64,000 nt of DNA from Polytrichum commune (taxonomy: Eukaryota; Streptophyta; Polytrichopsida; Polytrichales; Polytrichaceae), in contig OX485805.1 of the NCBI GenBank assembly GCA_950295325.1, positions 12,310,501 to 12,374,500 on the forward strand. The letters run 5' to 3'. The position numbers and the translations under genes are program-made. The notes under the pieces were generated by a model. That model had not been told where the DNA came from and searched no databases. It saw only the letters and a list, made by a program, of their open reading frames with translations. Below, piece by piece: positions 22,701 to 35,100 of this stretch. The first letter of the stretch is position 1. Each line of letters begins with the position of its first letter.

Positions 22701-23625
22701 AACTTTAAACAGGGAGGCACAATTTTCTGACTGGAAGGAGAAAGATTTTGCATGAACTGCCTTAGGTACTGGAGTTCCTGTCATTGTGATCACTAACTGT
22801 TCAAATTATGTTTTTATCAATATCCCTTTCTTCATGGAGAAATTCTCATGGGAATTGAGAACCTGAAAGGTGGTATTAATTGTTGCAATGTTGTCACTCA
22901 AGTCATAGTTTGTGGTTTATCACTTTGAGGGCATTACAGATGAGGCACTATTACCCTTACCCTTGTGCAGGTACTCACTACATACTTTGTAGTACCAGTA
23001 GAGTTAGTTACTCACGAATTCAAATGAAGTTCTGATTTTGTGGTTGGGTGGGAGGTAACAGCTTTCAAAGGCATTGAATGTCAGTAAGAGGAGTGTGGAC
23101 CGGGACTTAGATGTGTACAGGAACCTGCTGTCCAAGCTTGCACAAGGGAAGGAGCTTATCAAGGAGTATGTTGACAGGTGGGTTCTCAGAAGTTGCAATT
23201 ATACTTCATGTTTCAGTCTTTTTGTGTCATTGCTGCATTTTTGATCTACAAGTCTTGTTGTTCCTGGTTCATTTTTAATGCAGACAACTGTGAGGATGCA
23301 ACAGAACACATTCTTGGATTAGTTTTTAGAGCACCCAATTTCCCTTATTTGATATTGTTTGGAGATGAAGACTTTGAGTGGCTTTCTATAAGACTAACCT
23401 GATGCTCATGGTTAGTTTCACATTGATTTGCATAATCTGCATTAAGATGCATAGGGTCATATCACAAATGCCTCCTTAATGAGCATTGTGTAATTTTAGT
23501 TTCTCTGATTTTGTCTGAATATGCAACTCAGGGAGAGGAAAAAGGCAGCTGAGAAGGAAGCAGCAGCTGCTAATGCAAAGTCAGCCGAAGCTGTTGCAAA
23601 GACAGAAGGAGCGAAGTCAGAGTAG
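19746..23625 (+). CDS. THF1: THF1/Psb29 (THYLAKOID FORMATION 1) copy B, complete
   Basis: Plastid protein of thylakoid biogenesis and PSII maintenance. Exons 19746-19992, 21201-21468, 22043-22259, 23071-23177 and 23532-23625 give 310 aa, the usual THF1 length. Residues 1-82 form a transit peptide (rich in Ala, Ser and Thr, with Arg). The mature protein has VQQHLMRYNTTYTYDPIF, MDGYPSETDRDAIFKAY, QKLEEWAASVSGSGI, the HYSRFFAIGLFRLLERAN block, then DRDLDVYRNLLSKLAQGKEL and a charged Ala/Lys/Glu-rich coiled-coil tail ending EGAKSE. Intron 1 carries a tandem array and a worn MITE. This copy keeps the two exons missing from copy A and is the probable functional THF1. Confidence 0.95.
20042..20740. 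repeat. Minisatellite, about 105-180 bp unit, in THF1-B intron 1
   Basis: GCTTAGTTCCGAAATTTTGA-like blocks begin at about 20046, 20224, 20366, 20471 and 20629. Most are followed by CTCCGACATTGTGTATGTTG, TTTCTGGTCGGCAATGTG and ATTCGGTGGAATGTTGAG. This gives five units of uneven length. The first unit begins within about 50 bp of the exon 1 donor. Its sequence is unrelated to the array in THF1-A intron 1. Confidence 0.85.
20800..21152. mobile_element. Palindromic MITE, copy 3 (THF1-B intron 1, degraded)
   Basis: Recognised by the centre block (CATTGAGGG, CTCGTTTTAGCACCTCCTGG), the CACTACCTCCGAGCATGCAT block, and the right end CGAGTTAAAAGGATAATTAT. The left terminus has decayed. It ends about 50 bp before the exon 2 acceptor. 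Confidence 0.7.
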
Positions 23626-26105
23626 AAGGATTTGGTGGGCTGATGAATGCTTCATCTGGTCACTGCGTTGTTCGTTATGACATATCAATATTTTTCCAGT
23701 AATGAAAAAGGGTTCTTCTTGCAAGTCCCTGTGCACCTAACTTGCGGCGGATCTCAGAGCGTGAGAGAGCAAGAAAATCCAAAGTGGGTGCACCCATGTT
23801 TGACAAACACTCTGTAGTTAACACTAACTTTTGTTAGCCAGCCTTGTACACTTTGTGTAACTTAAACATCTTTTTTTCTGTTAGATGCAAGAGAAATGGA
23901 AGAAGGCTGTCCGAGTTTTCTTGTTTATGTACTTGAAATTGTATTATGGCTGTTGACTGATGTTGATATGCAGTTGATGAAGTGTGGTTTTGACATTCCA
24001 GCAACTATATATCACCTCCTACACCACTGATTTTCATGGGTGTTTTAGGAGGTTCAGATAATTTCATAGTAGTTATGTACAGTTTCAGCATGAATGCCAT
24101 CTTAGTTACTGCTTCCATTCTTTATAGAACATGCTGAATTATCTCACATGTATTCTAATTTCTTCTGGTTTTCAACGCCTATTTCCTCTTGCTTGTAAGC
24201 TGTTAATCGAGATTGGTATTTAACCTCTAATTGGTTATATGGGTCTTCACTCGTGATCTTATAAAAATAAAACAGCGCAAGAAAGTATAGGCTGGGGATG
24301 GATAACTAGAGTGGGAAGGATGAGTCACAGTTCTCTGGGGTCATGAGAGAGTTCACTTCAATCTGTACAAGTGTGTATTTTGGTGCTTTATCATTGAGTA
24401 GAGTAAAGATGTGGACTTGCAGTTGATGTCTTTATTGGTATGCAATCACTTGTGTCTGTACTCTACTTGAAGTCGTGAAAGATTGTGTAATAACATGAAC
24501 TGTGGTCACAATGAAGATGACTTACAGTTTGAGAGATATAAGTAGATACCTAGAGATATCGAGGTAAGGGTGCATGATATATGAGAGGCAATTTGATGTT
24601 TACAAACTATAAAGGTGACATAAAAAACAAGTGACAAGCCCCAGGCATTGCAAGCCATTGGCCCTACTCCGTGCTGCAAATGATGATTGAATGTCTACAG
24701 TGCCACCACATCACACTTGATCATTTTTCAATGCCTGTAAATTTATATTCTTTAAACTCTATAGAGCCTGTTCAGAAAGAATAGATTACGTGTTGTAGAT
24801 GCACACTTGCCTCCGAGAGACACCAACGTTTCTCTTTTGATTGAAAATACATCAACATTTTCCACCGTCCTTCCAGCAGAAGAGTAAAATTGTTATGGTA
24901 AAACAAATGCCGGTGAAATTAATCACATAAGACAAGGTAGGTTTCAGTGGATCAAAACCATGGTATTGAAATCAGTGAAGCCTCTGACTCTGACCAGCTC
25001 CATTTGACACTGGATTTGTCATCACTTCTAGATTCTAATGCTCTAACATAATTTAATAGAATGGTCACATGCCACAACATTACAGGGAGACATCCTACAA
25101 CATGCCAAACATCCAAGCAACGGTCGAGGTGAGAAACATCAAGTTTCATACTATAAAATAATGACACAAAAATAACCACAACACTGTACAAATTATGTAG
25201 GATAGTGATTTGTTTATGCAAATACACATGTGATAGAGCATTGGTGTAGTCCCGGACAGACTGATACTAATTATTACCTGCCATTACATTACTCAGTTGA
25301 TGAGCTGTATTTAGCAGCCTTGACTTCAAATTCAGTCTGAAGCATTGGGATTCCGACATCCGGAGGCTGTAATCTTGAATCTACTATGGGGCCCATGAAC
25401 ACAGCTCATCAACAAAGTAATGTTATGGCACCTGCACTTTCCAGCTAAACACAATGGGTGCCAGCTTCCAAGTTCCAGCTCCAAGTGAATGAAGATGGTA
25501 CTGGCACTATAAGGTGGTGCACATATACATTTACTTACAAGATATTTGGTGATGATTTGTGACAAGCAACAAAATTCAGCACAAGTGACATCGGTAGGAC
25601 ATTAGCAATCGAAAAGACGCACAGTTGATACATTGCCAGTTCTGATCAGCAGAGAGCTTGACAGTAAAGACTATGAGCCAGCAAGCAATACCCATTGTTT
25701 ATATAGACTCTTCTGCATCTGAACTATCCTTTATTATTTCCAAAAATGGCTAAGATATGTGTCCTCAAGCTCCCCACATTGTATTAGTACCCTAACTCAA
25801 ACAATCCCTCAACTTTGCTGGAGGAGGGGTTTCCATCAGGAACGAATTGCTGCAAAGTTGAGAATCTTCTCATTTTCATAAAATAGACGTAAATGCAGAA
25901 TACCATAAACTTGAACACATGTGTCATCGAGCATCTTACTCTTGGAGGAGGCATTCTATCAAAGGAAGTAGCAATGTCAACAATTCTTGATTGATGGGCT
26001 TTAATTTCATGACATGGGCTAAACTTACCCAACAAATTGATCAGAAACCACAGCTGACTCCATTGAGCCACTACTGTAAAGGAAAAACTACAATACACTG
26101 TGATT
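23626..26105. other. Intergenic region between convergent THF1-B and the M3 peptidase gene
   Basis: The two genes converge here, so the region should contain both 3' UTRs (AT-rich, with AATAAA-like strings). No open frame resembles a known protein. No repeat was seen apart from short AT runs. Confidence 0.55.
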
Positions 26106-29100
26106 TTACAAGCCTTTGCTCCTCAAGAAAGCTTCTTGTGTTGGTTCTCGTCCTAGAAAATCCACTAGAATAGCTGAAGCATCTTTGGTGGCTCCAGGAG
26201 CAAGAACCTGAAAAGACAATTACATCCAAACATGTTTCAGAAAGTGCAAAATCACTTTGAAGCTATGATGCTACATTATACATATTAACCATTGTGGGCG
26301 GCAAAATTCATCATCGACCCACAATACTGAATGTTATGCTAGTTATTGTGGGCCACATTATTTTCCTAGTAACACATTTTCTCATTATTATTTTATTGTG
26401 GGCCCCATGATTTATCATGGAAGTAGATTAATGCAGGTCAGTACTATCAATATATATTTTTATTTATTTATTTATTTATATATTTATTGCTACAACAAGA
26501 GGCTTCAGTAATTTGTAAGAAGACAACACATCCATTTTTAAGAGTTTGAATGTGACTGTGACCCACGATAAATATGTGGCACATTATTTTTAGTGCCACA
26601 CTAAAAGAAATATTTAATGTAGTTTCCTTGGTTCTCTTCTCAGTAGTAAATCATTAGTCTGGTACAGCAGCCCCTTCCAATACTTGTTGGATGCAGGTAC
26701 AATTAATTGTCTTACAAAGACCACGTGGAAGTAGAAACAGTTAACTTAGGAATTGTGCAGAAATTGACCTTATCTGACTACTAACCTTTTCTCGATACTC
26801 TCGACCTGCTGACTTGCTGAGTACATTGCCCTTGAATTTGGTCTCAAACATGTCAGCTGAAAATACCTGTATGTTTACCATTTCAAAAGAAAGGAATTTC
26901 AATACTTTCAGGAAGGTGCACAAAAATATGAACTCTCAAGCTTGGGATGGCCAAAGCCTGAAATAAGCTACTTGAATTCTCCCGATCCATTGATGTAGAA
27001 CGTTTACTACATCATGCTAAATGCAAAATAAAATGTACTTAAACAGCATTTGTGATTGAGTCTGCACAAAAGAAGGAAGCTTAAAGACTCTGTATGAGGA
27101 ACCAGTTGAAATGATTTTGGATCCTGAAGTTCTCCAAAAATTTTTTGGACTGAAAGAGGAGATCCAAGGAGTTTCAACCATGATGTAAGATTAGGCTCTG
27201 AACAAGACGCTCTAACAAGCTCCTAATATAAAAGTTCCTCTAAGAGGCACCAAACCCCTTGTTCAGTTTTGATATCAAGTGACAGCTTTGTTTCTTACCT
27301 CACTCCATAGATAACCATAGTATGCGGCATCATAACCACCTGCCATGTGGCCAAATGAGGCACTAAAATTGGTGCCCTCTAACATGGGAATTCCCTCCAT
27401 TACCTGCTGGCCAGGTGTCCCCCCAGCAGAACATCCTGGTTAATTGTGCTTCAGGAGTTGTGCATTACACTTGAAGTCTTCGAAGCAAAACAAACACAAA
27501 AGTATTCATGGTGATCAACTGCAATCAAGTCATTTCATTCTTTATGTGATCAAAGCAATATTGACAAAGCAAACACATGCCCATGAGTCTGTAAAAAAAC
27601 TAGAATACAAATCGAAAGTGAGCAACAACATGCATGCAAAATAGATGAAGGTGTGACCTTAGGAGTCAAGTCCTGAAGAATAGCAGCTGTGTCTGCTTTG
27701 TCTCGCATGTGTATCATCTGATCAAAGAGACCTGTATATTGAAAAGATTTACCATGTCAGATTAGAAATAGAAAACATAAATTTTGACCAATAAGGCTGA
27801 CATATCATGCAATTGAAAACACCTATTTGCACAACTTTTGTTGTTGTTAAAGACATCATTGCAGAAAGGGAACCACCCAAAATTGAGTTTAAAAGATTGT
27901 GATCAGGCAAGAAATGAAAACTTATAGTGTATTTACCAAAGAGGAGTTGCCGCTTTGTAAGAAGGCCAGCAAATGCTCGTCTTTTCTGCATAAGGGCTTC
28001 ACATATATCTTCTGGTAAGGGTGTCTCTGTATCCTGCAGTTGCTACAAACTAGTAAGCACCTCATAAAATGCTATGGACATATTAGAGTTGTTCTCTAAC
28101 ACAACATGACTTTTGGTCGAAATTCCCCACATCCTCTTCCAGACTTGACAGTAAACTGCAGACAATAAACCATTTCCTACCTACATGAAAGTAGAGGCTA
28201 CTGCAAGAGAAAAAATACTTGCCTTGTAGAATCCACTCATCATCTTCAAAGAAGAGCTTTCCAAACACCTGCACATCCAAAGCCACTCACTAAACCAGGC
28301 ATCCTAATCTCATTTATCATTCTATTAAATGACAACAATCACTATGCAGGACAAAAAGAGGCCACCAACATAATTATAACTACTATAATTGTCAAGCCGA
28401 TAAACAAAAACTAAAAGAATGACATAATAATATACCAATTCTCAAGCATCTGACTGGGAGCTTCCACAAAGTCATCTTCAACACGCAACCCGGAAAACTT
28501 TGCAAATGAAGCACGGCTACAAATATGGTGCATCTGCAACGTCAGTCCACATAAACAACATTTGTGAATGAACTTCAGTACTTCCATTGTATGTCTTCAT
28601 TGCTCTTTTGCAACTTGTCTTATAGTTTTCCACCAAACATTATCAATATGCATAAATATGAGACCTTTACGATCAACTACAGTCATACTGCCATCATACA
28701 CAGGCGAGTTGCACACAAGATGACCAAACTCTTGAATCTCCAAGATGGTTGGGTCACACATTTACAACAAAAGTGATGTGATCAATACATTACACAAGAC
28801 AAAGTATGCCTGATGCTAGAAGTTCTTACCACATGTCCAAACTCGTGGAAAAATGTCTCAACCTCAGAGTGCCCCAGCAGTGAAGGTTTCTCCTTTGTTG
28901 GCTTTGTGAAGTTTGCCAGCATAGCTGCAACTGGTAGCTGAACCAAATAGATGAAACTTTACTTGAAGTCTACACAACACTAACTAGTTCCCATTTATCT
29001 GCTTCAATGTTGAACAATTACCATTCAGAATAATAGAGTTATGCTCTAATTCAACATCACTTTTAGTCGGGAGTTGGTTGTTTTGTATACAACACCTTCC

Positions 29101-32100
29101 ATGTTTAGTAGATTTTCAGTGCGTAGTTAGAGGAAGTCTGGAGGTTCGAACATAGAACATTCTATATCGGTTCATCGAGGGTCAACTCATTTTGGCATGC
29201 CAAGAGACACCAAAATGAGTTTGGCCCTCAATGAACCAAAATAGGTTGGTCTTCATTCAAATTCAAATACTACCTCTGAGCATGCACCACAAGTGGAAAG
29301 AAGCTACTGATTTTGTATGCAGAAAATCAATGGAAACTCATAATGTGCCAGCTCCTGACAAAAGTCCCATTGAGTTGAAGGATAACTCTAATATTCGACC
29401 AAATCTAGGATTTACAAAAAAGCAGATGATCACAATGTGGATCATGATCAAAAAGCTGCAGGACTGGTGGTACCTGACGAGTGCCATCCTTCTGAACACA
29501 TCCAGGTTGCAGTGAGCATACACATGCATGTGTGTATTTTCCATCCCTGTTCCATATCTCAATGAGTGAAATTGGACACAGTTTTGCAGTAACTCACATC
29601 CTTCAAATGTTGGGTTTCTGACTCTTTAATCATAAGTCTTTTACATGTGTGATGAGATACAAGTGCAGTTCAGAGGCACTTTCAAATTTGAGGAAGCCTC
29701 TTTTTTTCTTCTTGAACCACTGAGCGGCTGACAAGATTCCTACTGCTGTAAAGATACTGTAATCTATAGAGTCATCTATAAAGTCTTGGGATGGAACTCA
29801 AAGTTAGGTGGTTAATGGTGAGTTTAAGAGCTTAATCATAAAGTCACCCAATATTTCTTAAAGGTCAGATTAACATTCTTAGAGAGTGGGACCGGGCTAT
29901 TATAAAAAACCGGCTTTCTAGCTTGTCATACTAGGATCTGTAGGACAAGCTAGCCTTCCATAGGCCGAGAAGGAATTTAGGGTGAAGGTTCCCAAAAGTC
30001 AAAGCCTATTTTATATCATGAAGTTCTCTCAGAAAAAAATTGCATTTAGAAAGGAGGTCCAAGAGTTTCACCAACTTTCAAAATGAAGCTCCAACACAAG
30101 AAGCTCTAATGAGCACTTAAAAGAAAAGTACCTCAAAGATGGACCAAATTCCTTTCTTGGTCCCTCTTTGAGAGACTTTGCATATATCTTCACTGCCACA
30201 AAGATACCCTATGGCTATCTCTGTGGTATCCACAATTTTGTATATTAGAGAAATGTCTTTTGAAAGCGTTTAGGAGATGTCTAACAAGCAACAGCTCGAC
30301 CAGCAAGATGTGGATATCCCTGGTATGTAGTTCATAAACATATATGAGAAACCTACCGTGGATACAGGTCAAGATAAAAGTAACCCATACGCTCTCCAGT
30401 TTCTGTATCTGACACAGCATATAGACAGACTTCAGGGTGCCACACTTGAGGTTTCAGCACTTCCTTGAACTTCAATCCTGCAAGGATGTGAAAGATGTAC
30501 AAGTTGTCATTCTCAAACATTTCTAAAAGTAAATAAATAGATTTGCTAAATAGTATTAACATTGATGTTATTATTATTTATTTGCTATTAGAATTTTATT
30601 AAAATACTAATTATGATAAAAAAAAACTCATTTCAACACACGGTTACGCAAAGGAATCAACACTCTCACTCAACCAAATATAGTTCCATGATTGTCAGTG
30701 TCAGACCTAGCAAATCTTGGTAAATTTGGAGGAGACCAGTAGTGACAACATTTATAGGAAAGTACTGCTTTACTGTCTCATAGTCCACTTTAAACTCCAG
30801 CTCTTCAGCTTTTCGAATGTAGTAACGCAAATCTTCCAAACCAAATGTATCATCACCTTCCTCAGCTCTCTGCATGCACAAAAGCAATTCCAAAGACATT
30901 TCTCTAATTAGAGGAAATGCAATATCAACAGTCCATGTGGAATGGATGTGTGATGGAGAAGAGGAAAAATCATCATTCCATATACGGATTCCCATCAGTT
31001 ACTTACACAACTAAAATAAAAACTTATCTAGAAATTAACCTTCATAGCTTGAAGATTTACAAGCTCCTTCTTTGCAAGGGCAGAGATTTTATTGGAGATG
31101 CTTTCCAGGAAGGATTTAACCTGAAAAAAGCATGTATACAGGATTAGTATCACTATAAAAATAATCATTATTCAGTAATTTTCCTAAAGCCAGAAAATGT
31201 ACATCAATACCACAAAATGAAGGCCACAATACCTTTACTGGAGACTTCGCCATGCGAACGGATATTGCATACTCTGCATGGTTCTTGTAACCTAGCAATT
31301 GTGCCATCGCATTTCTCATCGCCACCTACGCAGACCCAGAAAAAAAGATGTAGATTCAGTATTAAATTCACAAAGATAAATTATCCAAGCTCAGAGAAAT
31401 TGTCAGTTTCTGGTGGTCAAAGACACACCACTTTCTCCAGAATAGTCACATTCTCATCCATGCATCGCTGGTCATAGGCTATTGCCACAGCTTTCCTTGT
31501 AGCTCCCACCTGTTCAAAAAATGACATTAGATTAGCTATGAGGAATGAATAGTTCAAGGTTCCAGTGGATGATGATATTGGAGCATAAGAATCATCCTCA
31601 AACTCAACCTGACTTATGGTCGGGAGTTAGCTGTTTTGCATGCCACACCATCCATGTTTGGTAGGTTTTCAGTGCATGCTTGGAGGTAGTGTGGAGGTTT
31701 GAACAAAGAAAATCTTACATTGGTTCACTGAGGGTCAAACTCAATTTGGCATGCCAAGAAGTGCTAAAATGAGTTTGGCCCTCGATGTACTGAAATTGTT
31801 TGCTATTCCATCACATCCAAACACCTACCTCTGAGCATGAACTCAACTGGAAAGAAATTATTGATATTGTATGCAAATGAACCGATGGAAAATCATAAGG
31901 GACCAACTCCTGACGAATAGTTTGATTGCGTTAAAGGGTATTTCTGATATGATTGTTGTACCAACTCTGATTTGCTTATGTGTTTCCTACTCAGTAAATA
32001 ACATTCAGAGGATTGTGTCATGACAAGTCATACAAGAGCACACGAAGAATTGCCTCCAATCAGACACTACAGAGGACGATTCAGAATCATAATCAAGGTA

Positions 32101-35100
32101 AGAAGTGCAAGTTGCACAATTACAATCAAATCCTAGTATCAGAGTTCACAACATAACTCTGATCAAAAAAGTTGGCGCAAGACTCCCAAAAGAATGGCAA
32201 CAACACCCTCAGTCTATGCTTTCAATCACCAAAATTCATCCTTGGGCTCCTTAGATCACAAGGAGATAATCAAGATAGAGTAAAATTTCCACACCTTACA
32301 TCGTTCCATTATTGGAAAGTAGTGAGGGTACTTGAGATTGACTTCAAGCTTGCCATCCTTATCACGAGTGAGTTCCTGCATACCATAATCCAGAGCAAGA
32401 AAACTTGAACTTTCTTTCTCAACAAGCATACAAGGAATTTTCTTTCACTTTGATATTGCCAGTGTAAATTCAATGAACCTCTGGAACCTTCCATACTTTA
32501 AAAGGTTGCTCTGAGGTTTCCACCCATTAATTATTGAAAGTACTACACAGCAGAAGAAAACTCCAATGTCTAGAATTGTCGATACTTCACTGCACCTGTA
32601 TAAAATCAGAAGGTAACCCTGCCAATTCATCCTCAGTAAAATAAAGCCGCCGGTTCTCCTCGTTCATATTTTGCTGAAACTCAATGCACAGCTCTCCAAT
32701 AGTCGTTTTGAGAAATTCAACTTTTCTCCTGATCTCTGGGGAGAGGTTCAATCCTAACCTCTCATAGTCCCTAACCTGGGAAAGGCATACAGGCAATTTA
32801 TTTACTCATGCATGTGACGAATAACTTTGTGACTAAAATAGTCAGTTGATGGAATGAACGGAATTTTTCTAACCAAGCTGCAAACAAAGGACTCACCACA
32901 CGATCCACGAAGCGTTGTGCTTGTGCGCTCAAGACCTCCTTCTTCTCAGCAAAAGCCTTCACAACACGATATACATCTTCTCGCATACTGCAACACTCTC
33001 ACATAACATGTATTCATCAACTGGGTCTATCATATCCTTTAACAAATTTCACCTCACATTAGAGTTATCCTCTAACTCAATATGACTTTTGGTTGGGAGT
33101 TGGTCGTTTTGCATGGAACACCTTGCATGTTCGGTACATTTCGGTGCATGCTTGGGAGGTAGTGTGGAGGTTTGAAAAAAGAACGTTCCATATCGGTTCA
33201 TTAAGGCTCAAACTCATTTTGGCATGCCAAGAGGTGTTAAAATGAGTTTGGCCATTAATGAACTGAAATAGACTGCTCTTCATTCAAATTTAAACCCTAC
33301 CTCCCAAGGTGTATGCTTTCACTGACTTGTGGTGCATTTCTTTCCACTTGTCATGCACCACAAGTGGAAAGAAATTATTGATATTGTCTGTGAAACAACC
33401 AATGGAAAATCATAGGGGACTGACTCCTGATGAGAATCCCAATTGAGTTAATGGATGACTCTATTGAACCTACTTCTAAAAAATAGTTGAATGTCATCAC
33501 AAGGCACCAGGCACGCCTTCAAAGTTTTTACTAGAATAACCTGTGACTTGACAGCAACCTGGAATAGAGAACAACCTGCACTTCACATTGTAAGCATCAA
33601 TCCTCTTTTCTGCCTCAGAACTGGCATCGCGCACTGGCTTTGACTCAGATACCAAGCTAGGAAACACACAGCTCTGCACCAGGGCAAACTCTTCTGCTTC
33701 CAAATTGGCCAGTGGGGCTATCACATTTTCATAGCTCACCTGCATAGAGCAAAATTACAGAAATTATAGGCAATTTTTTTGAGTAAAATCCGATTCAGAA
33801 AGCCTCGCATGCAAAAGCAAATGTGAACCGCTGGAATCACCTCATAGCATTCTTAAATGGTGTAGTGGGTGTTCTCCCTAGATAAGCATCTTGGAGAGTA
33901 TACACTCAGTGACATTCATTTCGGCAAGGTCTTTTAAGTTGAATCTTGGTAGATGGGAGAAAGTTTGTCCAAAGATAGGTAACAATGAGGTGCCGACTAA
34001 TGAGACCTTGCCACTTGACTATGCTTGGCATTCATGCATGTAATCAAGGACCTTGGTTCTTCTTGAACCTAAACTACACATGCTTAAGAATGATATGCTG
34101 GCAAGTAGCTGAAGCCAACACTGAAACCAATGAGCCAATCTAATTGCCCCGGGCCTTACTTGATCAAGTGGCACAGCTGCAACTGCATCATGAACACCCT
34201 TTGAAGAAGCAATTATACTGTCTGCAAGATTCAGAATCTCTTGTGCTGACAGATTGATGCGAACTTTGATGCCCTCGAGTGCCTCTGCCAGGTTCACCAA
34301 TACACACATTTAAGATATAAATGTTTGCTTCAATTCAGAACAAAACATATTCTCCAAAAACACAAGACTTCCTTTGGTCCGCATTCTCAACCCTGAATTT
34401 CGTCCCACACTTAGCACACGTCACATTTGAGACACTTATGTAGCATCAATTTCCACACTATGTCATCCAGTCTAGCTCATCACCAGTCTCCAGAGCTCTT
34501 GCAAGTATGTACAACCAGTTACATTTTTTTCCTTCAACGCAAAGAATCGTATCCTCCAAAAAAGACATGACTTCCTCTGGTGCACATTGTCAACCTTGAA
34601 TTTGGTCCCGTGGTTATCACACATCACGTGTTGGGACACTCGTATAACATCAATTTCCACACTAGTTCGTCGACTCTGGCTCATCACCAGTCTCGAGAGC
34701 TCTTGCTGTAGATTATACGACCAGGTACAAAATGTGTGCTTCGTTCCAAAATAAACATATCCTCCAAAAAAAGCATCACTTCCTCTGGTCCACATTCTCA
34801 ACCTAGAATTTGGCCCCATGGTTATCACACATCACGTGTTGAGACACTCGTATAACATCAATTTCCACACTAGTTCAGCAATTCTGGCTTGAATATAGAT
34901 CATTCGACATCCCTTCTACACATGTATGTGAAAAGTCGCAGCTAGCTCTCGTAATGTATGACCTAAGAAGATGAATTTTGGAAGAACCGAGGAGAATCCT
35001 GCGCAAGACATTCATCTGGGTAACGTGCATTATTGTTGACAACAAGAAGTACAAGGTGAAGCCATCTCAATTCATTTCAATTCCCGCAAAGGGGTAAATG

